Positions 10,224 to 18,666 of a stretch of DNA of 64,000 nt are shown here, piece after piece. The position numbers and the translations under genes were made by a program. Location: positions 186,001-250,000 of the forward strand of contig WYBW01000022.1 in assembly GCA_011525685.1 (NCBI GenBank), written 5' to 3'. Positions within the stretch are counted from its first letter, which is position 1. The number at the start of each line of letters is the position of its first letter. The notes under the pieces were generated by a model that worked only from the letters and a program-made list of their open reading frames with translations, searched no databases and was not told where the DNA came from. This stretch comes from Verrucomicrobiia bacterium. GTDB lineage: Bacteria; Verrucomicrobiota; Verrucomicrobiia; Limisphaerales; JADLHS01.

Positions 10224-10916
10224 TTACTTGGCGGGCAAGAGCAAATCGGTGATGGACTCAATTTCGGCGTAAAGCTTCCGTTGCCACGTTTGGAGTCGCT
10301 GCCGATCCAACAAGCTAAAGGCCGGATGTTTCGCTGCTGACGTGATGGTCACGTTTTCGGCGTTGAGAGCCTCGACCAGCCAATCCTGCAACCGCGTCAT
10401 GGAAATCTCCCGTCCGCCGAGCTTGTCTTTGAGACGCGCCCGCACTTCGGATGACTCGAACAGTGAGAAGCTGTCGCTGTGCGCGGCGTTGCGCACCACG
10501 ACGTAACCGCATTTCTTCCCGAACTGGTCGGCGAGACGCTGGATTTGATCCACGCTGTCGGACTCGTGGTTCACCGGCATGACGAGCGTGAGCGCCGCAC
10601 CGAGTTCGGACAGCACGGCGGGCAGGTCAATCTCAGCGAAGTAATCAATGAACAGGTCGGTGGACGCGGCACGGCAGTCCATGACAACGAGGCTCGCCTT
10701 TTCCAGGGCGGCGAAGATTCCGTCCAGTTCGCGGCGATTGTCCAGGTCCAGAAACCGCGTGTCAGGATGAAACCGCTTCAACGTCGAGTTTTCGTTGTCG
10801 GAATCAATCGCGACATGGGCAACGCCCTTGTCCTTGAGGAACTGAACGAAGTTCACGGCGAAGAAGCTTTTGCCGACGCCGCCCTTGCCGTTAAGGATGA
10901 GAACAAGACGTTTCAT
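10224..10916 (-). CDS. ParA/MinD-type ATPase
   Basis: This 230-residue protein opens with the deviant Walker A LNGKGGVGKSFFAVN (residues 8-22), the mark of ParA-family partition ATPases, and has VVMDCRAAST as the Walker B region. ParA proteins move plasmid or conjugation complexes along the nucleoid with a DNA-binding partner. Its start overlaps the upstream HTH-like gene by four bases. Downstream genes are the small membrane protein and the coupling ATPase, so it may position the transfer machinery, the element itself, or both. Confidence 0.9.
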   Translation of the reverse strand: MKRLVLILNGKGGVGKSFFAVNFVQFLKDKGVAHVAIDSDNENSTLKRFHPDTRFLDLDNRRELDGIFAALEKASLVVMDCRAASTDLFIDYFAEIDLPAVLSELGAALTLVMPVNHESDSVDQIQRLADQFGKKCGYVVVRNAAHSDSFSLFESSEVRARLKDKLGGREISMTRLQDWLVEALNAENVTITSAAKHPAFSLLDRQRLQTWQRKLYAEIESITDLLLPAK

Positions 10917-11344
10917 GTGCTTTCAGGTTTGAGCATCCGCACTTGCGCGATGCGAGGCCCGCGTGATCGGGTGGATGGAGTTTCGTGACCGTTGGTGTCT
11001 GCGGATGGCTCTGCCGACGAGTTGTTCCCGCTATCGCGGGGCGCGCTACTGGCCGGCTCGCCGCCGTTTGCAGTAGGCGAAACAGGCGGGCGTTTTCGCC
11101 CCGGTCGTCTGCGAGGCCGCACAATTTCGCCAATGACTTGATGGCAGAACGCAGCGATGGCCGTCTTGCTGGTCGGCAGGCAATGTTGCGTGAGCAGTTC
11201 GGCAATGGCGCGATATGACGCGCGCCTTTGCCGCAATTCAGCGATGACATCCTTGGCCGGGAGCAAGTCCTGGAACTTCTGTGGACGGAGCGGCGTAAAT
11301 TCCGCGACCGCCTGCCTGACTGTGGCTGGGTCAAACGAGGACAT
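10913..11344 (-). CDS. Small HTH-like DNA-binding protein, putative centromere/oriT-binding factor
   Basis: The frame opens at 11488, but the N-terminal part there is low-complexity shadow. The natural start is ATG 11344, giving 143 residues. Residues about 25-75 (KDVIAELRQRRASYRAIAEL, then PTSKTAIAAF) look like the short helix-turn-helix domains found in TraK/MobC-like or plasmid partition proteins. The rest is a Pro/Ser/Arg-rich, disordered, basic tail. It is the first gene of the operon with ParA, and the region directly upstream carries an array of GCGGAC repeats. I infer that it binds that array as the ParB-like partner. No known family is assigned with certainty. Confidence 0.65.
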   Translation of the reverse strand: MSSFDPATVRQAVAEFTPLRPQKFQDLLPAKDVIAELRQRRASYRAIAELLTQHCLPTSKTAIAAFCHQVIGEIVRPRRRPGRKRPPVSPTANGGEPASSAPRDSGNNSSAEPSADTNGHETPSTRSRGPRIAQVRMLKPEST

Positions 11345-11789
11345 ACGCGGGAGTGATGCGGATGCGAACCGGGAAATTGATCGGCGGCAAGATGGACACG
11401 GCGATGCAATGGCTCGGATAATTCTTTGCCGGTTCGCGTTTGCGGACAGTCCTGGGACACGGCGAGTTCGCGGCGACGCACAGTTCAAGACGGCGGACTG
11501 CTTGCGGACAATTTAAGCCCGTGGCCGCTGCCGGTTCGCGGACAGTCGAAGCCCATGCGTGGTCGAGTTCGCAGATTGATCGTGGACGCGACTGTGGACG
11601 CGGACTGAACGCGGACATGGATTGCTCGGGGACGCGGACAGGTTGCGCCGGCGTCCTGATCGCGGCTGAATCCAGTTCGCGGATAATCCACGCCTGCGGC
11701 CATGAGCCGCACCTTTCGCGCGGCTGTTCCGCGCTTTCACCGCGACTGCTTCGCGGACGCAGAAACCTTGTGCCAACAAGGGGTAGGGC
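11345..11789 (+). repeat. GCGGAC repeat array, candidate centromere or iteron region
   Basis: No convincing gene lies here. Eight copies of GCGGAC followed by A, T or G, all in the same direction, start at 11442, 11493, 11504, 11538, 11600, 11611, 11634 and 11753, with a GCGGATA variant at 11679. Several are preceded by TTC or TTT. By my rough count a given hexamer of this composition is expected about 0.2 times in this length. The array lies immediately upstream of the HTH/ParA operon, so it may be a partition site, an origin iteron set or an oriT region. Confidence 0.6.
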
Positions 11790-14034
11790 GTGCGTGTGAA
11801 ATAAAGATGAGGTTCCAGTGATTGTTCGATATGAAAATAAATTCGTAAGACGAACCTGCGGTTCCGTCCGCAGTAGCCTATCGGCACCGGCGCGGCTGGC
11901 AACGGTCGGGTCGGAAGCTGCCGAGACAACATCCTTCCATCGTCGCGATGAGGAGATTTCCGCGAGGCAATCTCCGCGACTGCGAGCGTCAATGTGGTCG
12001 GAGGGACAGGCTGAATGATACGTCCAACTAAAGTGAACTGCTGTAGGCACCGTCATACTCGACGAGCCAAAGACGCTGACAGGCTCCGGCCAAAATCGGC
12101 AATGCAGTCGGTTGTTCCATCGCAAGCTTGGAACACGCGGACATTCCAGACTGCCGGTGTGGAAGGCAGGGATTAACTCATTCGTGTCACTGGAAACTAA
12201 CATTGTAAACCCGACATTCCGCCCCGGCTTTGGGGCAGGCGCATCCGCAAGGAACGCTGACGGGATGGCGGGCAGAGGATGCTGGAAAAAGCGAACGCCG
12301 CTCGGTAATGGAGCGGACAGGGGTTGCAACATCACCCCGCCGTGCAAACGGGCAGACTTCCAGCGGGTCGTTCGTGACGAGAGAACTGACAGAACCTTCA
12401 TAGGAGGAAACAGCAAATGAACGCGGATCAAACTGCGTGTGCATCCTCCGGCAAGGCGACCGCTTGGGAACAGGTTGACTGGCCCCAGTGCGAGCGTCAG
12501 GTCAGGAGGCTGCAAGCGCGTATCGTCAAGGCAACTCAGGAAGGCCGCTGGAACAAGGTGAAAGCCTTGCAACGGCTGCTGACCTGCTCGTTTTCCGGCA
12601 AAGCCTTGGCCGTGAAACGGGTGACGGACAATCAAGGCAGGCGAACGTCCGGGGTGGATGGAAAGATATGGAATTCCCCGGCGTCCAAACACAAAGCCAT
12701 CGGCACGCTGAAGCGGAGAGGGTATCAACCCCAACCGTTGCGGCGTGTCCACATTCCGAAGGCCAACGGGAAGTTGCGACCGCTGGGTATCCCGACGATG
12801 AAAGACCGCGCCATGCAGGCTTTGTATCTGCTGGCGTTGGCCCCTGTCGCCGAGAGCACAGCGGACAAAAACTCCTATGGCTTTCGTCCTGGCCGAGGCA
12901 CGGCTGACGCCATCGGGCAGAGCTTCCTCATGCTGTCCCACAAGGACAGTGCGACGTGGGTGCTGGAGGGCGACATTCGCGGTTGTTTCGACAACATCAG
13001 TCACGAATGGATGCTCCGACATATCCCCACGGACAAGGAAGTGCTGCGCAAGTGGCTTAAAGCCGGGTTCATGGAAAATCGAATCCTCTTCCCAACAGAG
13101 GCAGGAACGCCACAGGGCGGGATTATCTCGCCCACTCTGGCCAACCTGACACTGGACGGATTGGAACGGAGGCTCAGGGCAACCTTCCCCGTGAAGGCAC
13201 CCAAAGGCCGAACGTCCAGTCTCAAGGTGAACCTCATTCGATATGCGGACGACTTCATCATCACCGGCGCGAGCAAGGAAGTGCTGGAAAACGAAGTCAA
13301 GCCACTGGTTGAGCAGTTCATGCGCGACCGGGGCTTGCAGCTCTCGCCTGAGAAAACCTGCGTTACACATATCGAGCAAGGGTTCGACTTCCTCGGACAA
13401 AACCTCCGCAAGTATGGCGGCAAGTTGCTCATCCAACCCTCCAAGAGAAATACGCACACGTTCTTGGAGAAGGTGCGGCAGCTTATCCGCCAGAACCGCG
13501 GACTCAGCCAGACCGACTTGATACGTCAGCTCAACCCCATCATCCGGGGCTGGGCCAACTACCATCGCCACGTCGTGGCGAAGGGGACGTTCAAGAAAGT
13601 GGAATGGGCCTTGTGGCACAGTCTCTGGCGTTGGGCCAGACGCCGGCACTCCGGCAAACGCTCCCGTTGGTTGATCCAGCGCTACTGGCATCCACTGGGA
13701 GGGAAGAACAGGTTCGCGACAATTACCGGCAAGCGGACGCCCGGCGGGAAACCGCTCTGGTTGAAGTTGGTGAATCCAACGGAAATCAGCATCCGGCGTC
13801 ATGTGAAAATCCGGGGTGAAGCGAATCCGTTCGACCCGTGCTGGCGTGCCTATTTTGAAGACCGTGCGTTCTTCAAGAAGTTTGGCATTCATCGTCGTGA
13901 GGCTGGATTGAAACCGTCGAGCCAACCGGCTCCGCAATAGCGGGGCTTTGTAACGGCTTGAGCCGGATGACGGGAAACTGTCACGTCCGGTTCTGAGGGG
14001 AGGGGGTGGCGGCAACGTCACCTCCTTACCCGAC
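11790..14034 (+). mobile_element. Group II intron with encoded reverse transcriptase
   Basis: The 3' end is clear. Domain V is the 34-base hairpin at 13960-13993 (GAGCCGGATGA, GAAA tetraloop, TCACGTCCGGTTC), followed by domain VI and a terminal ACCCGAC with a candidate branch-point A at 14028, seven bases before the predicted end. The 5' end is less certain: GTGCG at 11790 (or GTGTG at 11794) lies 627 bases before the ORF, the right size for domains I-III. The intron runs opposite to the flanking minus-strand genes and ends seven bases from the TAA of the gene at 14041, so no gene seems broken. Boundaries need exon-joining data or a homologous empty site. Confidence 0.7.
12417..13940 (+). CDS. 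ltrA: Group II intron reverse transcriptase/maturase (LtrA-like)
   Basis: This 507-residue protein has the RT fingers/palm order of intron-encoded proteins: RPLGIPTMKDR (about 121-131), YGFRPGRG (154-161), GDIRGCFDNI (185-194, first catalytic Asp), GTPQGGIISP (230-239) and the YADD box (276-279). The maturase X domain covers about 370-450. The C-terminal NPFDPCW piece looks like an HNH remnant without the usual Cys pairs, so I do not claim endonuclease activity. The protein helps the RNA fold for splicing and copies it into new DNA sites. A strong ribosome site (AGGAGG) stands 9 bases before ATG 12417. Confidence 0.97.
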   Translation: MNADQTACASSGKATAWEQVDWPQCERQVRRLQARIVKATQEGRWNKVKALQRLLTCSFSGKALAVKRVTDNQGRRTSGVDGKIWNSPASKHKAIGTLKRRGYQPQPLRRVHIPKANGKLRPLGIPTMKDRAMQALYLLALAPVAESTADKNSYGFRPGRGTADAIGQSFLMLSHKDSATWVLEGDIRGCFDNISHEWMLRHIPTDKEVLRKWLKAGFMENRILFPTEAGTPQGGIISPTLANLTLDGLERRLRATFPVKAPKGRTSSLKVNLIRYADDFIITGASKEVLENEVKPLVEQFMRDRGLQLSPEKTCVTHIEQGFDFLGQNLRKYGGKLLIQPSKRNTHTFLEKVRQLIRQNRGLSQTDLIRQLNPIIRGWANYHRHVVAKGTFKKVEWALWHSLWRWARRRHSGKRSRWLIQRYWHPLGGKNRFATITGKRTPGGKPLWLKLVNPTEISIRRHVKIRGEANPFDPCWRAYFEDRAFFKKFGIHRREAGLKPSSQPAPQ

Positions 14035-14040
14035 CCTGTC

Positions 14041-14295
14041 TTAAACATGATGAGAAACACACTGCCTCCTTTGCTCCAGCAACTCGTCGCGCCAGTTCTT
14101 CAATTGCGTGGCGACGGCTTCGATGCGGGTGGTTTGTTCAATCGCACCGACTTCGATGCGCCCGGCGTAGTGTGCGCCAAGTGGCGTTTCCGACAGTTGC
14201 ATCACGGAATGTTCGGCATGGGCATTGAGCCGTTCGCCGAGTTTGTTCAGCACTTCGATGGCGGTGCGTAATTGAGCGGTGGTGGGTGTTTGCAT
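14041..14295 (-). CDS. Small uncharacterised protein of the relaxase region
   Basis: This is an 84-residue product from ATG 14295 (MQTPTTAQLRTAIEVLNKLG). The longer frame upstream is a shadow of the next gene. It is mostly helical and may pair with the protein encoded just upstream (2-base gap). Its last residues, QCVSHHV, are followed by TAA at 14041, seven bases from the intron end. I recognise no domain. Position beside the relaxase suggests an accessory DNA-transfer protein, which is only an inference. Confidence 0.55.
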   Translation of the reverse strand: MQTPTTAQLRTAIEVLNKLGERLNAHAEHSVMQLSETPLGAHYAGRIEVGAIEQTTRIEAVATQLKNWRDELLEQRRQCVSHHV

Positions 14296-14297
14296 AA

Positions 14298-14576
14298 TCA
14301 GATGCGGATGCCGCGCGAGGATTTGTGCGCGAGTTCCTGCCGATGACGTGGATACTTTTTGAGGACGGACTGTGCCAGCGTTACAACTTCCGGTGCAATC
14401 GGGTGTGCCCACGGATCGCTAAAGCCGAGTTTTGCGGCAGCTTCCTCAGCCGCAAGTTTCGTTGGCGCTTCAATGGTAGTGCGAAGTGGGTCGCCTAACT
14501 CGCGGGCATACTCCCGGTCAATGTGGTAGATGCCCCACAGTTGGTTGCCGGGCATCGCTGTCGCGGTCGTGCTCAT
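14298..14576 (-). CDS. Small uncharacterised protein divergent from the relaxase
   Basis: This is a 92-residue product from ATG 14576, with a GTG alternative at 14582. Residues 10-25 (GNQLWGIYHIDREYARE) and a conserved-looking C-terminal helix are the only distinct features. It forms a two-gene unit with the 84-residue gene downstream and is transcribed away from the relaxase across an 82-base gap. Such small genes beside a relaxase often encode relaxosome accessory factors, but no family is recognised here. Confidence 0.55.
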   Translation of the reverse strand: MSTTATAMPGNQLWGIYHIDREYARELGDPLRTTIEAPTKLAAEEAAAKLGFSDPWAHPIAPEVVTLAQSVLKKYPRHRQELAHKSSRGIRI

Positions 14577-14658
14577 GCCCACAGTTCAGCACAATCCGCA
14601 TTTGCGAAGATGTATCAGCTACACAAAATGCGCGGGCAGTCCGTGTAGTGTCCGGTGT
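14577..14658. promoter_or_regulatory. Divergent intergenic region, candidate oriT
   Basis: This 82-base spacer separates the relaxase from the divergent small gene. It contains GCATTTGCG, ACACAAAATGCGCGGGCAG and GTGTAGTGTCCGGTGTGTGG. MobF relaxases commonly nick near their own gene, and the G/T-rich GTGTAGTGTCC is loosely like a TrwC-type nic region. This is a weak resemblance, given as a pointer only. Promoters for both directions must also lie here. Confidence 0.25.
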
Positions 14659-17511
14659 GTGGTCACGGCAAAGACGCAATACAACCTCAAGAACGCAGAG
14701 GAATACTTCGAGGAGCATCTGGCTGTCGGGGACTACTACGATGAAGGTCAGCGCATCGCCGGCGAGTGGATTGGGTTGGGCGCGCAACGGCTGGAATTGT
14801 CCGGGAAGGTCCGCGCCGAGGATTTCCTGCGGCTGTGCGAGAATCAGCATCCAAGCACGGGTGAAACGCTGACGCAACGGCTGAACACGACGCGGACGGA
14901 AGACGGCGAAAACGCGGCCAATCGGCGGATATTCTACGACTTCACATTCTCTCCGCCGAAGTCGGTTTCCATCGCGGGACTGATTGGGGAGGACAAAAGG
15001 ATTTTGGAGGCGCACGCGCGGGCCGTGAGGTCGGCGTTGCGGGAATTCGAGGCGTTTGCCGCGACGCGCATTCGCACTGGTGGAGCGCAAAGCGACCGCC
15101 TGACCGGCAACTTCGTGACAGCGTTGTTCACGCACGATACGTCTCGCGCCCTCGACCCGCACCTGCACACGCATTGCATCGTGTTCAACGCGACCTTCGA
15201 CGGGACAGAAAACCGCTGGAAGGCGCTCCAGAATTACGAACTGCTGCGTGCCAGAAAGTTTGCCGAGAACGCTTACTATCACGAACTCGCTCGTGAACTG
15301 CGGGCTTTCGGCTACCGCGTTCGCAATCGGGCTCGCGGTGATTTTGAAATCGAAGGCGTCTCCAACGACCTGTGCGAGCGATTCTCGAAGCGGCACACAC
15401 AGATTGATGAGGCGCTTGCCAAGCTGCTCGCGGACAAGCCTGAACTCACCGGTGGAAACTTTCAGGATTTGCGCGAGCAACTGGCGACGACGGAGCGATC
15501 CCGGAAACAGAAAACCCTGAGTCACGACGAACTCCGACGACTGTGGGAAGCGCAGTTGAACAGGACTGAGCAAGCGGCTTTGCAGCGGCTTTCAAGTTTA
15601 CCGGACCTGGACGTGAAGGAGAAAAAGGGCCACACGGTCAGCGAGGCCGTTCAATGGGCCGAGGATCATTTGTTCGACCGGAATTCGGTCGTGCTTGAAT
15701 GTCAGTTGTGGCAGGAGGCATTGGGTCGGGCGCGCGGCGAAGGCTTCTCCATTATCGAACTCAAGGATTTCACCCGGCGGCGCGGCTACATACGAGACGA
15801 GGACCGCTCCGGTGCGGTCACGATGCGCGAAGTGTTGCTGCGTGAATGGGAGATCGTTCAGACCGCGAAAGAAGGCGTCGGCGAATGCTGGCCGCTCGTG
15901 CCCAATCCCCAACCCACAAATCCGAAGCTTGATGACGAACAGCGCAAGGCACTCGAAGGATTACTCAGCTCGACCAATCTGGTTTCTATTTTTCGTGGCG
16001 GCGCGGGCACGGGCAAAAGTTTTGTTCTGCGCGAGCTGGTCGAGCAACTACGGGAGTCTGGCCGGCGCATCGCCGTTCTCGCGCCGCAACGCCAGCAGGT
16101 CGTGGAAATGGAGAAGGCGGGTTTCCCATCTCCGGCGACGGTCGCCAGCTTTCTTACCAAGGCTGAGTTGCAGGAGCGCGCGGTAATCATCGTGGACGAG
16201 GCTGGCCAGATTGGAGGGCGTCAAATGCTGGCATTGCTCCGCCTGGCCAAGAAGCGGAATGCCCGCGTTGTTCTATCGGGCGACACTCGGCAGCATGGTG
16301 CGGTGGAAGCATCCGATGCGCTGCTTGCCATCGAGCGACATGCAGGCGTGAAGCCGGTGGAGTTGCACAAGATTCGCCGCCAAGACCCCGGCCTTGGTCG
16401 CGATAACAGCGAGCGCGCCAGCATCAAGCGGTATCGGAAGGCGGTTGAGTCCGCAGCGGCTGGAAGACTGGCGGAATCCTTCAAACGGCTGGACCTAATG
16501 GGCGCGGTCGTTGGGTGCGGCTTGGGCGAACAAGCCGACAAGCTCGCCGACGAACACCTTCGCCTCACCGAGCAAAACGCCTCGGTGGTCGTAGTGTCAC
16601 AGACCTGGGGCGAGGTGCATCGAGTGAATACGCGAGTTCGCGAGGCGCTCAAAGCAAAGAGATTGCTCGGCGCGAATGATACCGCAGTTGAAGTCCTCGA
16701 ACGTGTTGACCTGACCAATGCGCAGAAGCGCGACGAACGATTCTACCCGCAAGGTGCGGTCATCGTCTTCAACCAGAAAGTGCGCGAAGCCGATGCCGGG
16801 GCGAAAGGCAAGCTGTCGGGGATACTCAAAACCGGGCTGCTCGTGGAAGTCGGTGGGCGATTCGTCACGGTATCGAACAAGATGCTCGACCACATTTCGG
16901 TCTGTCAGACACGCGAAATTGCTGTCGCGACCGGCGACCGGCTGCACCTGAAAGCCAATCGCAAACTCGCAACGGGTGGCCGCGTCACAAACGGCGAGCT
17001 TGTCGCGGTGAAATCGGTTCGCTCTGATGGCAGCATTGAACTCACCGATGGCCGGGTGTTGGACGCGAGCTTCCGCGAGTTCCTGCCGGGCTACGCCGTC
17101 ACGTCCTACGGCTCGCAAGGCAAAACAGTGGATTACGTTTTGTTTTCCGACTCCACCATCAAGGCTGCGACCAACGCGCAGCAATGGTATGTGACCATTT
17201 CGCGCGGCCGGCGCGGCATCCGCATCTTCACACCGGACAAAGAGCAATTGCGTGAGAACGTCACCCGCTCCGGGCATCGCCCGCTTGCGATGGAACTCGC
17301 CGCTGGCTTAACCCATCGGCGCGGTCTTCGCCTCTGGGATCGGCTGCATGGTTACATGCTGCGCTTTGGCCGTCGTGCTGCTGACAACTTCTGTCGCCTG
17401 AAACTTTCCCGTCATCGTCATCAACCCGTTGAAACCCATGAGCACAAAATCACCCGAATGTTGGGCGAGCGATCCGAACGCTCGCGCGGTCAAAATCGAA
17501 GTATCGGCTGA
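14659..17511 (+). CDS. MobF-family relaxase/helicase (TrwC/TraI type)
   Basis: GTG 14659 is chosen over the upstream open frame because family similarity starts there. The 950-residue product has an N-terminal TrwC relaxase domain with candidate nicking tyrosines Y16, Y26 and Y27 (EYF, DYYDEG) and the three-histidine metal site H168, H170, H172 (DPHLHTHCIVFN). A RecD2-like helicase domain follows, with Walker A GGAGTGKS (447-454) and DEAG (513-516). It nicks at oriT, stays covalently bound to the 5' end and unwinds the strand for transfer. Its partner is the coupling ATPase at 8378. The C-terminal 60 residues are basic and probably unstructured. Confidence 0.95.
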   Translation: MVTAKTQYNLKNAEEYFEEHLAVGDYYDEGQRIAGEWIGLGAQRLELSGKVRAEDFLRLCENQHPSTGETLTQRLNTTRTEDGENAANRRIFYDFTFSPPKSVSIAGLIGEDKRILEAHARAVRSALREFEAFAATRIRTGGAQSDRLTGNFVTALFTHDTSRALDPHLHTHCIVFNATFDGTENRWKALQNYELLRARKFAENAYYHELARELRAFGYRVRNRARGDFEIEGVSNDLCERFSKRHTQIDEALAKLLADKPELTGGNFQDLREQLATTERSRKQKTLSHDELRRLWEAQLNRTEQAALQRLSSLPDLDVKEKKGHTVSEAVQWAEDHLFDRNSVVLECQLWQEALGRARGEGFSIIELKDFTRRRGYIRDEDRSGAVTMREVLLREWEIVQTAKEGVGECWPLVPNPQPTNPKLDDEQRKALEGLLSSTNLVSIFRGGAGTGKSFVLRELVEQLRESGRRIAVLAPQRQQVVEMEKAGFPSPATVASFLTKAELQERAVIIVDEAGQIGGRQMLALLRLAKKRNARVVLSGDTRQHGAVEASDALLAIERHAGVKPVELHKIRRQDPGLGRDNSERASIKRYRKAVESAAAGRLAESFKRLDLMGAVVGCGLGEQADKLADEHLRLTEQNASVVVVSQTWGEVHRVNTRVREALKAKRLLGANDTAVEVLERVDLTNAQKRDERFYPQGAVIVFNQKVREADAGAKGKLSGILKTGLLVEVGGRFVTVSNKMLDHISVCQTREIAVATGDRLHLKANRKLATGGRVTNGELVAVKSVRSDGSIELTDGRVLDASFREFLPGYAVTSYGSQGKTVDYVLFSDSTIKAATNAQQWYVTISRGRRGIRIFTPDKEQLRENVTRSGHRPLAMELAAGLTHRRGLRLWDRLHGYMLRFGRRAADNFCRLKLSRHRHQPVETHEHKITRMLGERSERSRGQNRSIG

Positions 17512-17770
17512 ACAAAGCCTTCTGCTGCCTTTCGATCAATTCGCCTTCGCCGAACTCAAGCGCGATGGCAAAGAGCAGCGGCTGCGGCTGGTCTTCGCCA
17601 CACACGAAGTCACTCTGCGCGGCCACGCTTTGCGGCGCATTGAAACCGCGATGCAGCGCATGGAACTATCATTTCTTACGTCATTGCCGAGCAACCAGCG
17701 GTCAATCATTCCTGACGGACAGCCAATGATTCGCGAAATAGCCGTTTCCGAGGCGGGCAAAGCAGAGTGA
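17438..17770 (+). CDS. Small uncharacterised protein overlapping the relaxase end
   Basis: This 110-residue protein starts at ATG 17438, overlapping the relaxase 3' end by 74 bases in another frame. The centre (EQSLLLPFDQFAFAELKRDG, then LRLVFATHEVTLRGHALRR) looks like a small beta-rich domain followed by a helix. Similar small proteins often sit behind relaxases in mobilizable elements, but I cannot name the family. It faces the ImmA/IrrE gene tail to tail, 53 bases away. Confidence 0.55.
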   Translation: MSTKSPECWASDPNARAVKIEVSAEQSLLLPFDQFAFAELKRDGKEQRLRLVFATHEVTLRGHALRRIETAMQRMELSFLTSLPSNQRSIIPDGQPMIREIAVSEAGKAE

Positions 17771-17823
17771 TTTAGCGCTTTTCAAAAATGGTCCAGCAGC
17801 AACAGCGCGCACCGGACGGAGGC

Positions 17824-18666
17824 TCATTTTGAATTGGGCAGCGGGCGAAGAATGGTTACAACCCCAAATCGTCCGAGCCGAAGTGCTTCTTCTTGGACGA
17901 TGATGTCCTGCTGGCTTCCCGGATACACGCCATTGAACCAGAATGATGCGAGCGAAACGGATGCCTTGGGTTCGCAATAGGCGTTAGGGTTGTCGGCGAT
18001 TGCCAACGAGGTGGCACAGTCTGGCGGCAGCAAGTCCGAGCGTGTCATCAGGTGATGCAGGCCAATGTTTCGGAAAGCCACATTCACCTCGGTCCACGGC
18101 GGCTTTCCATTTCTCCAGTATGCCAGGGCGACCGGTTGAGTGTTGTGTTCAACAAATCGGATCGCCGCACTGGCACAGGAAACGTTGAACTCCTTCACGA
18201 TACCTCGGATGCCTTCCAATCCGGGCGGCTGCTTGGAAAAAACGGCGCTGAACCTTGCGGCGGGCATCAGCAAGTGCGAGGCAAACAGGTCGGCTTCCTG
18301 TTCGACGATGCGCTCGGCATCCGGTTGATCGGCGATTGAGAAATGCGCTGGAGCGCCGGCCAGCAAAGCGTTGCGGTGCTCATCAATGAAATAGTGGCCA
18401 AGTTCGTGCCCCTGTGTGAACCGTGCTCTTGGTGAAGTCAGATTTCCCAGCCTGTCGAGGTTGCAGAAGATGTGAAATCTCCCCTTGCGGTGCTCAAGCA
18501 TTCCGTCGAAGCCATCGCCATAGTAATTTGCGGAGTGGGTGATGTGCTTGTTGCCCATGATGCAAATTGGATCAATGAACCGGGCCGGGCAGTGCGTCTC
18601 CGCAACCGCCTCGGCGAGCGCGATGATTTCCTGCCGCCGCGCTGGGGTGACTTTGCTTCTGCTCAT
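17824..18666 (-). CDS. ImmA/IrrE-family metallopeptidase
   Basis: This 280-residue protein has the zinc-protease motif HELGH (87-91) inside FTQGHELGHYFIDEH, and the third ligand Glu in VEQEADLFASHLLMP (E124), which is the ImmA/IrrE hallmark. Members cut a repressor or antitoxin in response to stress, for instance in ICE induction, radiation response and CBASS control. It overlaps the 124-residue gene upstream by four bases, and a sigma-factor-like gene precedes that one. The small protein is therefore the natural candidate substrate. The C-terminal 130 residues may be a sensor domain of unknown ligand. Confidence 0.88.
   Translation of the reverse strand: MSRSKVTPARRQEIIALAEAVAETHCPARFIDPICIMGNKHITHSANYYGDGFDGMLEHRKGRFHIFCNLDRLGNLTSPRARFTQGHELGHYFIDEHRNALLAGAPAHFSIADQPDAERIVEQEADLFASHLLMPAARFSAVFSKQPPGLEGIRGIVKEFNVSCASAAIRFVEHNTQPVALAYWRNGKPPWTEVNVAFRNIGLHHLMTRSDLLPPDCATSLAIADNPNAYCEPKASVSLASFWFNGVYPGSQQDIIVQEEALRLGRFGVVTILRPLPNSK

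Noticed and set aside
11331-14060. 909-residue open frame on the minus strand across the repeat array and the intron
   Set aside because: It runs antisense to the reverse transcriptase and through the intron RNA core. The product is low-complexity and has no domain; open frames of this length are common opposite GC-rich genes.
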